From an uncultured Ruminococcus sp. (GTDB lineage: Bacteria > Bacillota > Clostridia > Oscillospirales > Ruminococcaceae): a DNA stretch of 7,755 bases. Below the pieces are notes generated by a model. That model did not search any database, was not told the DNA's origin, and saw only the letters and a program-made list of their open reading frames with translations. How positions within the stretch are numbered: the stretch's first letter is position 1; each line of letters starts with the position of its first letter. Shown piece after piece: positions 1 to 5,947 of this stretch. The position numbers and the translations under genes were made by a program. The stretch spans positions 1-7,755 of the forward strand of contig CAMWOX010000067.1 in the NCBI GenBank assembly GCA_947175975.1, read 5' to 3'.

Positions 1-278
1 GGATGGCAACCGGCATTATACTTGATGGCAAGAAAACACTTCCGGCGAATATCGTTGTATTAACAAATGAACCCGGACGTGTGGTTCTCCAGATTACGAT
101 CAAAGAGGGACGCAACAGGCAGATCCGCCGGATGTGTGAGGCTGTTGGTCTTGAAGTTGCCCGTCTGCGTCGGACTTCCATTGGGCCTGTCAGACTGGGA
201 ATGCTGAAACCAGGGACTTGGCGTGATCTGACACCGGAAGAACTCCGGGCAATCCGGAATGCCATTGGAAAGGAATGA
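1..278 (+). CDS. rluB: RsuA/RluB-family 23S rRNA pseudouridine synthase, C-terminal fragment
   Basis: This is the 3' end of a gene whose start lies before the window; bases 1-2 are the end of a split codon. The visible 91 residues contain the family's C-terminal signature EGRNRQIRRM (fragment residues 35-44), followed by EVARLRRTSIGPVRLG and the closing LKPGTWRDLTPEEL, which is the standard ending of RsuA/RluB/RluE/RluF-type enzymes. These isomerise a specific uridine in ribosomal RNA to pseudouridine during ribosome assembly in the cytoplasm. The catalytic aspartate and any N-terminal S4 domain are outside the window, so the exact target cannot be read here. RluB is the usual member in Firmicutes, and that assignment is inference. 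The next gene begins 6 bp after the stop, so the two are probably co-transcribed. Confidence 0.88.
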   Translation, partial: MATGIILDGKKTLPANIVVLTNEPGRVVLQITIKEGRNRQIRRMCEAVGLEVARLRRTSIGPVRLGMLKPGTWRDLTPEELRAIRNAIGKE

Positions 279-284
279 TTTTTT

Positions 285-680
285 ATGCTGGAAATCCTGG
301 AACAGAAAAATCCGGAAAATTATCAGAAAATTTTAAAAAATATCACTGTTTCTGAATTTGCAGAGCTGCATGTTTCAGAAGCCATTGAAAATCAGAAAGT
401 AAAAGGCTGGATTATTTATGCTTATGAGCCGGAACAAGTGATAATTTATAAAATATCCGATGGCAATGACTGGAATCAGTGCGATGGTCTTGTGAGATCT
501 GTTCTGTTCAAGGCACAGCTTCGTGGATTGAATCAGGCATTGTTCCTGGAGCAGGACATTGCAATGCAGGAACGTCTTGCCAAACTGGGCTTTATGAAAA
601 ACAACCAAAAAAAGCTTGATAATATTATGGATATTATGGAAAATTGTAAAAAATGCAAAGAAAGTCCCGCAAACACTTGA
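285..680 (+). CDS. Small GNAT-like conserved protein with C-terminal CxxC
   Basis: A 131-residue cytoplasmic protein that I do not recognise by name. No signal or membrane segment is visible. Residues 41-57 (GWIIYAYEPEQVIIYKI) look like paired beta strands, 67-82 like the helix that follows in an acetyltransferase fold, and 98-104 (LAKLGFM) resembles the 'kLGF' end motif of GNAT acetyltransferases. The acetyl-CoA loop (Q/RxxGxG/A) is absent, CDGLVRS standing in its place, so it may be a degenerate or non-catalytic GNAT. The C-terminus carries a CKKC motif (Cys121, Cys124) in a basic tail, which could bind metal or be redox active. The start ATG is about 10 bases behind AAAGGA. The 6-bp gap to the pseudouridine synthase suggests one transcript. 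Its stop codon overlaps the -35 element of the next operon. Confidence 0.75.
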   Translation: MLEILEQKNPENYQKILKNITVSEFAELHVSEAIENQKVKGWIIYAYEPEQVIIYKISDGNDWNQCDGLVRSVLFKAQLRGLNQALFLEQDIAMQERLAKLGFMKNNQKKLDNIMDIMENCKKCKESPANT

Positions 681-705
681 AAAAAATCCAAAAAAATAGT
701 ATCAT
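677..705 (+). promoter_or_regulatory. Putative sigma-A promoter of the carboxytransferase operon
   Basis: TTGAAA (677-682) and TATCAT (700-705) are separated by exactly 17 bases, one mismatch each from the vegetative consensus. Transcription would begin near 711-713, leaving a leader of about 65 bases before the ATG at 778. The -35 overlaps the stop codon of the preceding gene. The -10 overlaps the left outer arm of the inverted repeat described at 694-757, so a protein bound there could block the promoter. Called by eye only. Confidence 0.55.
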
Positions 706-757
706 TAATAATAGCATGTTGTTTTGATTATATTTTCTATAATCAAAGATACTATTT
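694..757 (+). repeat. Nested perfect inverted repeat in the operon leader
   Basis: Two perfect 10-bp inverted repeats are nested. The outer pair is AAATAGTATC (694-703) and GATACTATTT (748-757). The inner pair is TTTGATTATA (723-732) and TATAATCAAA (738-747) around the loop TTTTC. The right arms are contiguous (738-757), while the left arms are split by 19 bases (704-722). RNA read from the upstream genes could form a 20-bp stem with one large bulge that ends one base before the ribosome binding site. RNA started at the proposed promoter would contain only the inner hairpin. The outer arms are 54 bp apart centre to centre, about five helical turns, so a protein operator pair is also possible. 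There is no U-tract, so it is not an intrinsic terminator. Its role is unknown. Confidence 0.7.
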
Positions 758-758
758 C

Positions 759-777
759 AGGAAGGAAGATTATGTAA
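759..777 (+). promoter_or_regulatory. Shine-Dalgarno followed by an ATG-TAA start-stop element
   Basis: The ribosome binding site AGGAAGGAAG (759-768) is best placed for the ATG at 772, 5 bases after AAGGA (762-766). That ATG is followed at once by TAA (775-777), and the real coding region starts with the next codon, ATG at 778, in the same frame. From the 778 ATG the binding site is 11 bases away, which is rather far. A ribosome could start, stop and re-start here, lowering or regulating expression, or simply choose the second ATG. Confidence 0.6.
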
Positions 778-2121
778 ATGGAGAAAAACTTGAACAGTCC
801 GGCCAGGCAACAGCTTGCAGTCTTGTTTGATGAAGGGGCTTATCAGGAAATCGGCTCTTATATCATGGAAAAAACTGCACCAGCTGCGGTTATAACAGCT
901 TATGGCTATGTAAATGGTAATCCTGTTTATGCATTCGCACAAGATCAGAGTGTAGAAAAAGGTGCAGTTGGTATGGCACAGGCTGAGAAAATTGCAAAGA
1001 TTTATGGTCTTGCTGCAAAGACTGGTGCGCCTGTTGTCGGAATTTATGATTCTAATGGTGCATTCATGGACGGCAGTGTGGTATCTTTGAATGCATATAG
1101 TCTCATGTTGGAGCAAACTGCTTCTGTTTCTGGTGTTGTACCACAGATTGCTGTGATTGCAGGTGTTTGTGCAGGTAGTGCTGCCGTGATGGCTTGTGCA
1201 TCCGATTTTGTCATCATGACAGAGCAGGCAGAATTGTTCCTTGCTCCTAATTTTGAGAAATCCAATGCACAGACATGTGCAAAGAACGGTATCGCTGCTT
1301 GTGTTGTGAAAGATACAGATACAGCAATTGCACAGGTCAGAAATCTGATTAATCTGTTGCCATTGAATAATATGGCTTGTACACCTTGCATGGAATATGA
1401 TGCACCAGAAGTCGCATCCGGAAATGTGTTGTCTGGCTATGTAGCAAGTATTGCCGACGGCGGCAGTGTAACAGAACTTTATGCAGATTATGCAGGAGCT
1501 GCTTATACGGCACTTGCAACAGTTACTGGTAGTACGGTGGCGATTGTTGCTACGGATAAGACAGATGCAAAATTAACAGAAGCGGATTGTGCAAAGATCG
1601 CAAGATTTGTCAGAACCTGTGATGCATTTTCTATTCCGGTGATTACGCTTGTCAATACGCTCGGTTTTGATGGAAATGCGGCATCCGAACAGGCAGGCTC
1701 TGTTAGAGCGTTGACACGTCTTGCAGGCAGTTATGCCGAGGCAACAACTCCCAAGATCTCTGTTGTGACCGGAAAGGCTGTCGGTTCTGTTTTCGTAGCA
1801 TTGGCAGGAAAGGGTTGTAATGCTGATTTTGCCTATGCACTGGAGAATGCTTATATTGCACCGTTAATGCCAGAAGCTGCTGTGGAATTTCTGTGGCATG
1901 ATCAGTTGAAAGGCTGTGATAATTTAACAGCAAAACGGCAGGAACTTGCAAAAGAATATACACAGACAGTTGCATCTGCTAAATCTGCCGCAGAACTCGG
2001 CTGTGTGGATGAAATTCTTACACCAGATCAGCTCAGGGAGACAATCAGCAGATCACTTTCCATGCTGGAGGGCAAACGTGTGACAAATCTGCCGAAGAAA
2101 CATAATAATTTCCCGTTATAA
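778..2121 (+). CDS. Divergent acyl-CoA carboxyltransferase subunit (MmdA/PccB/12S-like)
   Basis: A 447-residue crotonase-fold carboxyltransferase, predicted to move a carboxyl group between biotin and an acyl-CoA such as acetyl- or propionyl-CoA. Family landmarks appear in order: the opening RQQLAVLFDEGAYQEI (10-25), VYAFAQDQSVEKGAVG (50-65), AEKIAKIYGLAAKTGAPVVG (69-88), SGVVPQIAVIAGVCAG (118-133), IARFVRTCDAFSIPVITLV (274-292) and YAEATTPKISVV (319-330). It is shorter than the usual 510 or so residues, mainly at the N-terminus. Several signatures are altered: DSGGAR is DSNGAF (91-96), CAGGAVYSP is CAGSAAVMA (131-139), KAYGGAY is KAVGSVF (333-339) and VDVPGFLPG is VNTLGFDGN. Both oxyanion-hole motifs thus have GG changed to GS. 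It may be an active variant with altered specificity or a mainly structural subunit. A biotin carrier and an OadA-like subunit follow. Confidence 0.82.
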   Translation: MEKNLNSPARQQLAVLFDEGAYQEIGSYIMEKTAPAAVITAYGYVNGNPVYAFAQDQSVEKGAVGMAQAEKIAKIYGLAAKTGAPVVGIYDSNGAFMDGSVVSLNAYSLMLEQTASVSGVVPQIAVIAGVCAGSAAVMACASDFVIMTEQAELFLAPNFEKSNAQTCAKNGIAACVVKDTDTAIAQVRNLINLLPLNNMACTPCMEYDAPEVASGNVLSGYVASIADGGSVTELYADYAGAAYTALATVTGSTVAIVATDKTDAKLTEADCAKIARFVRTCDAFSIPVITLVNTLGFDGNAASEQAGSVRALTRLAGSYAEATTPKISVVTGKAVGSVFVALAGKGCNADFAYALENAYIAPLMPEAAVEFLWHDQLKGCDNLTAKRQELAKEYTQTVASAKSAAELGCVDEILTPDQLRETISRSLSMLEGKRVTNLPKKHNNFPL

Positions 2122-2171
2122 TTCAGACGAATTTGCAGAGATTGCGATTAAAATAGAATGGTGGTAAAATT

Positions 2172-2546
2172 ATGAAAAGATTTAATGTAACTGTAAATGG
2201 TAAGACATATGATGTTGCAGTGGAAGAACTTGGTGCGGATGCAGCACCTGTTGCTGCTGCTCCTGCTGCGCCAGCTCCCGCTCCTGCTACACCAGCTCCT
2301 GCTCCGGCGGCAGCTGCTCCTGCTGTTGGTACTGGTGAAAAAGTCACTGCACCGATGCCGGGTACAATCCTGGATGTGAAAGTTTCCAACGGTGCAAGTG
2401 TTTCCAAGGGCGATGTGATCATGGTTCTGGAAGCAATGAAGATGGAGAATGATATTGTTGCGCCCTGTGATGGCAGTGTGACGAGCATTGTTGTCAAGAA
2501 AGGTGATACTGTGCAGAGTGGTGATACTCTCGCAACGGTAGGCTGA
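2172..2546 (+). CDS. Biotin carboxyl carrier protein (1.3S / MmdC / GcdC-like)
   Basis: A 124-residue carrier that holds covalently bound biotin and shuttles the carboxyl group between the two carboxyltransferases encoded on either side. The N-terminal MKRFNVTVNGKTYDVAVEEL (1-20) matches the start of the Propionibacterium transcarboxylase 1.3S subunit. Residues about 24-52 are an Ala/Pro-rich flexible linker. The C-terminal biotinyl domain (about 55-124) carries EAMKMEN (87-93), with Lys90 the expected biotinylation site, between the usual half-repeats PMPGTILDVKVSNGASVSKG and APCDGSVTSIVVKKGDTVQS. The total length is almost that of the 1.3S subunit. The start ATG has GGTGG about 7 bases upstream. 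It lies 50 bp after the first operon gene and 32 bp before the third. Biotin would be attached by BirA, which is not in the window. Confidence 0.93.
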   Translation: MKRFNVTVNGKTYDVAVEELGADAAPVAAAPAAPAPAPATPAPAPAAAAPAVGTGEKVTAPMPGTILDVKVSNGASVSKGDVIMVLEAMKMENDIVAPCDGSVTSIVVKKGDTVQSGDTLATVG

Positions 2547-2578
2547 TAGAAATTTTACACGAAAGGACATAAAGATCT

Positions 2579-3994
2579 ATGGCTAAAAAAGTAAGAGTAA
2601 CGGAAACTGTCCTGCGTGATGCACATCAGTCTTTACTTGCAACACGTATGAGAATTGAGGACATGCTTCCGATTCTGCCGAAAATGAATCAGGTCGGCTA
2701 TAATTCCGTAGAATGCTGGGGCGGTGCGACATTTGATTCCTGTCTGCGTTTCCTGAATGAAGATCCCTGGGAGAGATTGCGTACACTGCGTCGGGAAATG
2801 CCGGACACCAGACTGCAAATGCTGTTCCGTGGGCAGAATATGCTTGGTTACCGACATTATGCAGATGATGTACTGGAAGAATTTGTACAGAAATCTGTCG
2901 AGAACGGCATTGATGTCATCCGTATTTTTGATGCACTCAATGACATCCGGAATTTGCAGACTGCCATTACTTCCGCAAAGAAAGCATCCCGTGACGGCAA
3001 GAAGCCAGAAGTACAGGTTGCAATTTCTTATACAACAGGTGAAGTATTTACGACAGAGTATTATGTAGAGTATGCCAAGAAAATCGCTGCTGCCGGTGCA
3101 GATTCTATCTGTATTAAAGATATGGCGGCTCTGTTGACACCTTATAAATGCGAAGAGCTTGTCAAGGCATTGAAATCCAGTGTGGATCTGCCAATTGATC
3201 TACATACGCACTATACATCCGGACTTGCGTCTATGTGTTTGCTCAAAGGTATTGAAGCTGGTGCAGATATTATTGACACTGCAATGTCGCCATTGGCTTT
3301 GGGTACATCTCATGCACCGACAGAATCTATGGTAGCTGCTTTGCAAGGAACAGAGTATGACACAGGTCTTGACCTGATGCTCCTGACAGAAATCCGTGAT
3401 TATTTCATGGGATTGCGTAAGAAATATCTTGATGAGGGATTAATTGACCAGAAAATGCTTGCAACCGATGCAGGTGCTTTGATTTATCAGGTTCCTGGCG
3501 GTATGCTGTCAAATCTGTTGTCACAGCTCAAACAGGCAGGAAAAGAAGATCTGCTCAATGAAGTATTACTTGAAGTGCCAAGAGTCCGGAAAGATGCAGG
3601 ATTCCCGCCATTAGTAACACCTTCTTCCCAGATTGTAGGTACACAGGCTGTGTTCAATGTACTCATGGGAGAGCGTTACAAGACAGTAACAAAAGAATTT
3701 AAGGGTGTTGTCCGTGGTGAATATGGTCAGACACCTGTGCCGATTGATCCGGCATTCCGGAAAAAAATTATTGGCAACGCAGAACCAATTGACTGCCGTC
3801 CGGCAGATCTGCTTGAACCTGAACTTGAGAAACTCCGCAAGGAATGTGCAGAATGGGCAGAAAGTGAAGAAGATGTACTGAGTTATGCACAGTTCGGACA
3901 GGTTGCTGTGAAATTTTTTGAAAAACGCCGGGATGCAAAATTCGGTCTTGACAGCAAGCATGGCGATGCAGAAAAGCAGATACATCCCGTATAA
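2579..3994 (+). CDS. oadA: Oxaloacetate decarboxylase alpha / pyruvate carboxylase-type carboxyltransferase without biotin domain (5S-like)
   Basis: A 471-residue TIM-barrel carboxyltransferase that moves carboxyl between carboxybiotin and pyruvate/oxaloacetate. Visible motifs are ETVLRDAHQSLLATRMR (9-25; metal-ligand Asp14), ECWGGATFDSCLRFLNEDPW (45-64), RGQNMLGYRHYADD (84-97), ICIKDMAALLTP (178-189; Lys180 fits the carbamylated lysine of this family) and DLHTHYTSG (207-215; metal-binding His209 and His211). The conserved carboxylase region continues through PGGMLSNLLSQL and PRVRKDAGFPPLVTPSSQIV. It ends at HPV with no AMKM biotin site, unlike full OadA proteins of about 590 residues, so it must use the separate carrier encoded just upstream. 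This resembles the 5S subunit of transcarboxylase. AAAGGA (2562-2567) lies 11 bases before the ATG. No beta (OadB) subunit follows. Confidence 0.92.
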   Translation: MAKKVRVTETVLRDAHQSLLATRMRIEDMLPILPKMNQVGYNSVECWGGATFDSCLRFLNEDPWERLRTLRREMPDTRLQMLFRGQNMLGYRHYADDVLEEFVQKSVENGIDVIRIFDALNDIRNLQTAITSAKKASRDGKKPEVQVAISYTTGEVFTTEYYVEYAKKIAAAGADSICIKDMAALLTPYKCEELVKALKSSVDLPIDLHTHYTSGLASMCLLKGIEAGADIIDTAMSPLALGTSHAPTESMVAALQGTEYDTGLDLMLLTEIRDYFMGLRKKYLDEGLIDQKMLATDAGALIYQVPGGMLSNLLSQLKQAGKEDLLNEVLLEVPRVRKDAGFPPLVTPSSQIVGTQAVFNVLMGERYKTVTKEFKGVVRGEYGQTPVPIDPAFRKKIIGNAEPIDCRPADLLEPELEKLRKECAEWAESEEDVLSYAQFGQVAVKFFEKRRDAKFGLDSKHGDAEKQIHPV

Positions 3995-4033
3995 GGTTTA
4001 AATGATAATGAAAAAATCATAATAATTCAGAGT

Positions 4034-4059
4034 GAACCGGTTCTGCCGGTTCTTTCTGT
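4034..4059 (+). terminator. Hairpin after the carboxytransferase operon, weak intrinsic terminator
   Basis: GAACCGG (4034-4040) and CCGGTTC (4046-4052) form a GC-rich 7-bp stem with loop TTCTG, followed by TTTCTGT. The U-tract is short and broken, so termination may be partial and some metA expression could come by read-through. A weak promoter (TTTAAA 3997-4002, 15 bases, CATAAT 4018-4023) could start just before it, in which case the hairpin would sit in the metA leader. Confidence 0.5.
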
Positions 4060-4079
4060 CAATAAAGGAGGCAGGCGTT

Positions 4080-4991
4080 ATGCCAATCAGAATCCCGGAA
4101 AATCTGCCGGCTTATCATACGCTGGAACAGGAGCATATTTTTGTTATGCCAAGAAGCCGTGCAGAACATCAGGATATCCGACCATTGAAAGTATTGATCC
4201 TGAATCTTATGCCCAAAAAAATTGAAACTGAAACACAACTTATGCGTCTGCTGAGCAATACGCCTTTACAGGTGGATGTGGAATTGCTTCAGGTGGAGCA
4301 TATTTCTAAAAATACATCACAAAGCCATCTGGATGCTTTTTACAAGACGTTTTCAGAAATAGAATATAATTTCTATGATGGCATGATTATCACTGGCGCA
4401 CCTGTGGAGCATATCCCGTTTGAACAGGTGGATTACTGGGAAGAATTTTGTAAGATCCTGGACTGGACGAAAAAACATGTTTATTCTACTATGTATATCT
4501 GCTGGGCAGCATTGGCGGGATTGTACTATCATTATGGAATCCAGAAACAGAAATTAGATAAAAAACTGTTCGGGATCTTTCCGCATATGGTGGAAACAGA
4601 TACGCCATTATTAAGAGGCTTTGACGATGTATTTCCTGTACCGCATTCCAGACATGCGGAAATCAGAAGGGAAGATATTGAAAAGCACCCGGATCTGCAT
4701 ATTTTATCTTATTCGCCACTGGCAGGTGTATTCCTGGTAGAAAGCAAAGACGGCAGAGAATTTTTTCTCACAGGTCACAATGAATATGAACGGGATACAC
4801 TCAAAGAGGAGTATTTCCGGGATGTAGAAAAAGGATTGCCAATTGAAGTGCCGTTTAATTACTTCCCGGGAGATAATCCTAATTGTGAACCTGTTTTTTC
4901 CTGGAGATGCCATGCGAATCTCATGTATTCCAACTGGCTGAATTACTGTGTATATCAGAAAACACCGTTTGATCTGGAAGATTTGAGTTGA
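4080..4991 (+). CDS. metAA: Homoserine O-acetyltransferase (MetA-type, acetyl-CoA specific)
   Basis: A 303-residue cytoplasmic enzyme of the MetA (HTS) family that activates L-homoserine for methionine synthesis. The start at 4080 is chosen because MPIRIPENLPA is the family's normal beginning and a full AAAGGAGG (4064-4071) lies 8 bases upstream; the reading frame stays open back to 4032, but that extension contains the terminator-like hairpin. Motifs are LNLMPKKIETETQ (41-53; substrate-site Lys), ITGAPVEHIPFEQVDYW (104-120), YICWAALAGLYYHYG (139-153; nucleophile Cys141), PHSRH (188-192) and TGHNEYERDT (231-240; catalytic His233 and Glu235). Glu110 in GAPVE corresponds to the known specificity position: Glu there goes with acetyl-CoA, Gly with succinyl-CoA. 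It therefore probably makes O-acetylhomoserine although often labelled succinyltransferase. No SAM riboswitch or T-box fits into the 85 bases upstream. Confidence 0.94.
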   Translation: MPIRIPENLPAYHTLEQEHIFVMPRSRAEHQDIRPLKVLILNLMPKKIETETQLMRLLSNTPLQVDVELLQVEHISKNTSQSHLDAFYKTFSEIEYNFYDGMIITGAPVEHIPFEQVDYWEEFCKILDWTKKHVYSTMYICWAALAGLYYHYGIQKQKLDKKLFGIFPHMVETDTPLLRGFDDVFPVPHSRHAEIRREDIEKHPDLHILSYSPLAGVFLVESKDGREFFLTGHNEYERDTLKEEYFRDVEKGLPIEVPFNYFPGDNPNCEPVFSWRCHANLMYSNWLNYCVYQKTPFDLEDLS

Positions 4992-4992
4992 T

Positions 4993-5862
4993 TTAATTCT
5001 CGCACAGAACTCTTGTAAAAAAGTCTTCTGTGCTGTAATTCGGACTCCGGTTATAGCGATCCAGTCCATACAGGCAACTGCTGTCACGGATGATATAATT
5101 TCCCTGTTCACGGCATGAGAATGTGCAGAGAAAGCCAAGTTCTTTCAGAACTGGAATACTTTCCTTGCAGACAAAACCATAGGGATATGCAAAGACAACA
5201 GGGGAGCTGCCTGTCTGGGTTCTGCTTCTGTCCTGGAGTTTTCCGAGATCCTGCCGGAGCATATTCTGATAATTTTCCGGATCTTCGCCGTACATGATCG
5301 AGCAGCCGGCTCTCTGATCATTACTATGCAGATTATAAGTATGACTGCCAATTTCAATTCTGCCGGATTGCTGTAATAGTTTCACATCCTCCCATGTCAG
5401 ATAGGAATACCTGTCTACATGGGGGTCTTTTTCTGCTGTTTCGTCAGTATAATAGCCCACAATTGAAACGACAGCACACATGTCATATTCTTCTAGCAAT
5501 GGCAGTGCAATGGATAGATTATTATAAAATCCATCATCAAATGTCAGCATCACAGGATGCTCCGGCAGTTCCCCCTTGCCTTCTGTGTATGCATACAGGT
5601 CACCTACCGAAACTGTTTCGTAGCCATTGGCATAGAGATAATACAGATCCTGTGCAAACTGTTCTTTTGTGATCTGATAATCGCCGTTCGGGGAATCTGT
5701 AATACTGTGATACATGACAACTGGCAGAAAAATACCTTGCTGGAAGACACCTGATGAGTGTATGGAACGGCTTACAGAACTGCCAATCAGCCATAGTATG
5801 ATTAATACTGCATCGAGTAATAATAAAACTCTAAGTTTCTTGGTATGATAACACTGATACAT
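4993..5862 (-). CDS. Membrane-anchored polysaccharide deacetylase (NodB/CE4)
   Basis: A 289-residue predicted extracytoplasmic enzyme that would remove acetyl groups from an amino-sugar polymer, possibly peptidoglycan. Residues 1-10 are cytoplasmic and basic, 11-29 a hydrophobic anchor or uncleaved signal, and the NodB domain starts near 46. Motifs are VVMYHSI (48-54), TFDDG (107-111; catalytic base Asp109 and metal ligand Asp110), SHTYNLH (173-179; metal-binding His174 and His179) and FAYPYG (224-229), so the active site looks intact. The FAYPYG form and the MYHSI opening are closer to the PgaB/IcaB-type branch than to chitin deacetylases. The ATG has GGAGG 8 bases upstream on its strand (5871-5875). 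The stop is 1 bp from the metA stop. The gene is divergent from spoIIP and has its own sigma-E-like promoter, so a sporulation role in coat, cortex or septal wall is plausible but unproven. Confidence 0.88.
   Translation of the reverse strand: MYQCYHTKKLRVLLLLDAVLIILWLIGSSVSRSIHSSGVFQQGIFLPVVMYHSITDSPNGDYQITKEQFAQDLYYLYANGYETVSVGDLYAYTEGKGELPEHPVMLTFDDGFYNNLSIALPLLEEYDMCAVVSIVGYYTDETAEKDPHVDRYSYLTWEDVKLLQQSGRIEIGSHTYNLHSNDQRAGCSIMYGEDPENYQNMLRQDLGKLQDRSRTQTGSSPVVFAYPYGFVCKESIPVLKELGFLCTFSCREQGNYIIRDSSCLYGLDRYNRSPNYSTEDFFTRVLCEN
5002..5033. repeat. Inverted repeat inside the 3' end of the deacetylase gene
   Basis: GCACAGAA (5002-5009) and TTCTGTGC (5026-5033) are a perfect 8-bp inverted repeat around a 16-base A-rich loop. 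It lies within the last codons of the minus-strand deacetylase and just past the metA stop. No U-tract follows on either strand, so it is not a textbook terminator, but it is the only evident hairpin at this convergent junction and might protect the 3' end of metA mRNA. Confidence 0.4.
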
Positions 5863-5892
5863 GATGCTTGCCTCCGGTCTGCTTTTGCGTTA

Positions 5893-5921
5893 AATATATG
5901 CTGAAAATAAAATGAATTTGC
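5893..5921 (-). promoter_or_regulatory. Putative sigma-E-type promoter for the deacetylase
   Basis: Read on the minus strand: GCAAATT (5921-5915), 14 bases, CATATATT (5900-5893). Compared with the Bacillus sigma-E consensus (KMATATT, about 14 bases, CATACANT) this is 6 of 7 and 7 of 8. A start near 5886 gives a leader of about 24 bases carrying the GGAGG at 5875-5871. No good sigma-A -35 is placed for this -10. Called by eye. Confidence 0.45.
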
Positions 5922-5947
5922 CTGTCCTGTGAAATTAATCTCCTTTC

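Noticed and set aside
738..743. A perfect TATAAT as a second -10 before the operon.
   Set aside because: No reasonable -35 lies 16-18 bases upstream (CATGTT or similar); the hexamer is part of the inner inverted repeat.
723..747. The inner inverted repeat as a true FabT operator.
   Set aside because: The published FabT box is a compact palindrome of TTTGAT and ATCAAA halves with about one base between; here 13 bases separate them, so the likeness is only in the half-sites.
2123..2570. Two overlapping minus-strand frames rich in Gly/Ala or Arg/Ser opposite the biotin carrier.
   Set aside because: The low-complexity sequences are the antisense reading of the Ala/Pro linker codons; no ribosome binding site or family resemblance.
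4032..4079. Extended metA start at 4032 (16 extra residues).
   Set aside because: The extension contains the hairpin at 4034-4052, while ATG 4080 has a full AAAGGAGG and gives the family's normal N-terminus.
3995..4079. A SAM riboswitch or T-box in front of metA.
   Set aside because: Only 85 bases are available and they hold a single 7-bp hairpin; no SAM-riboswitch core or T-box sequence is visible.
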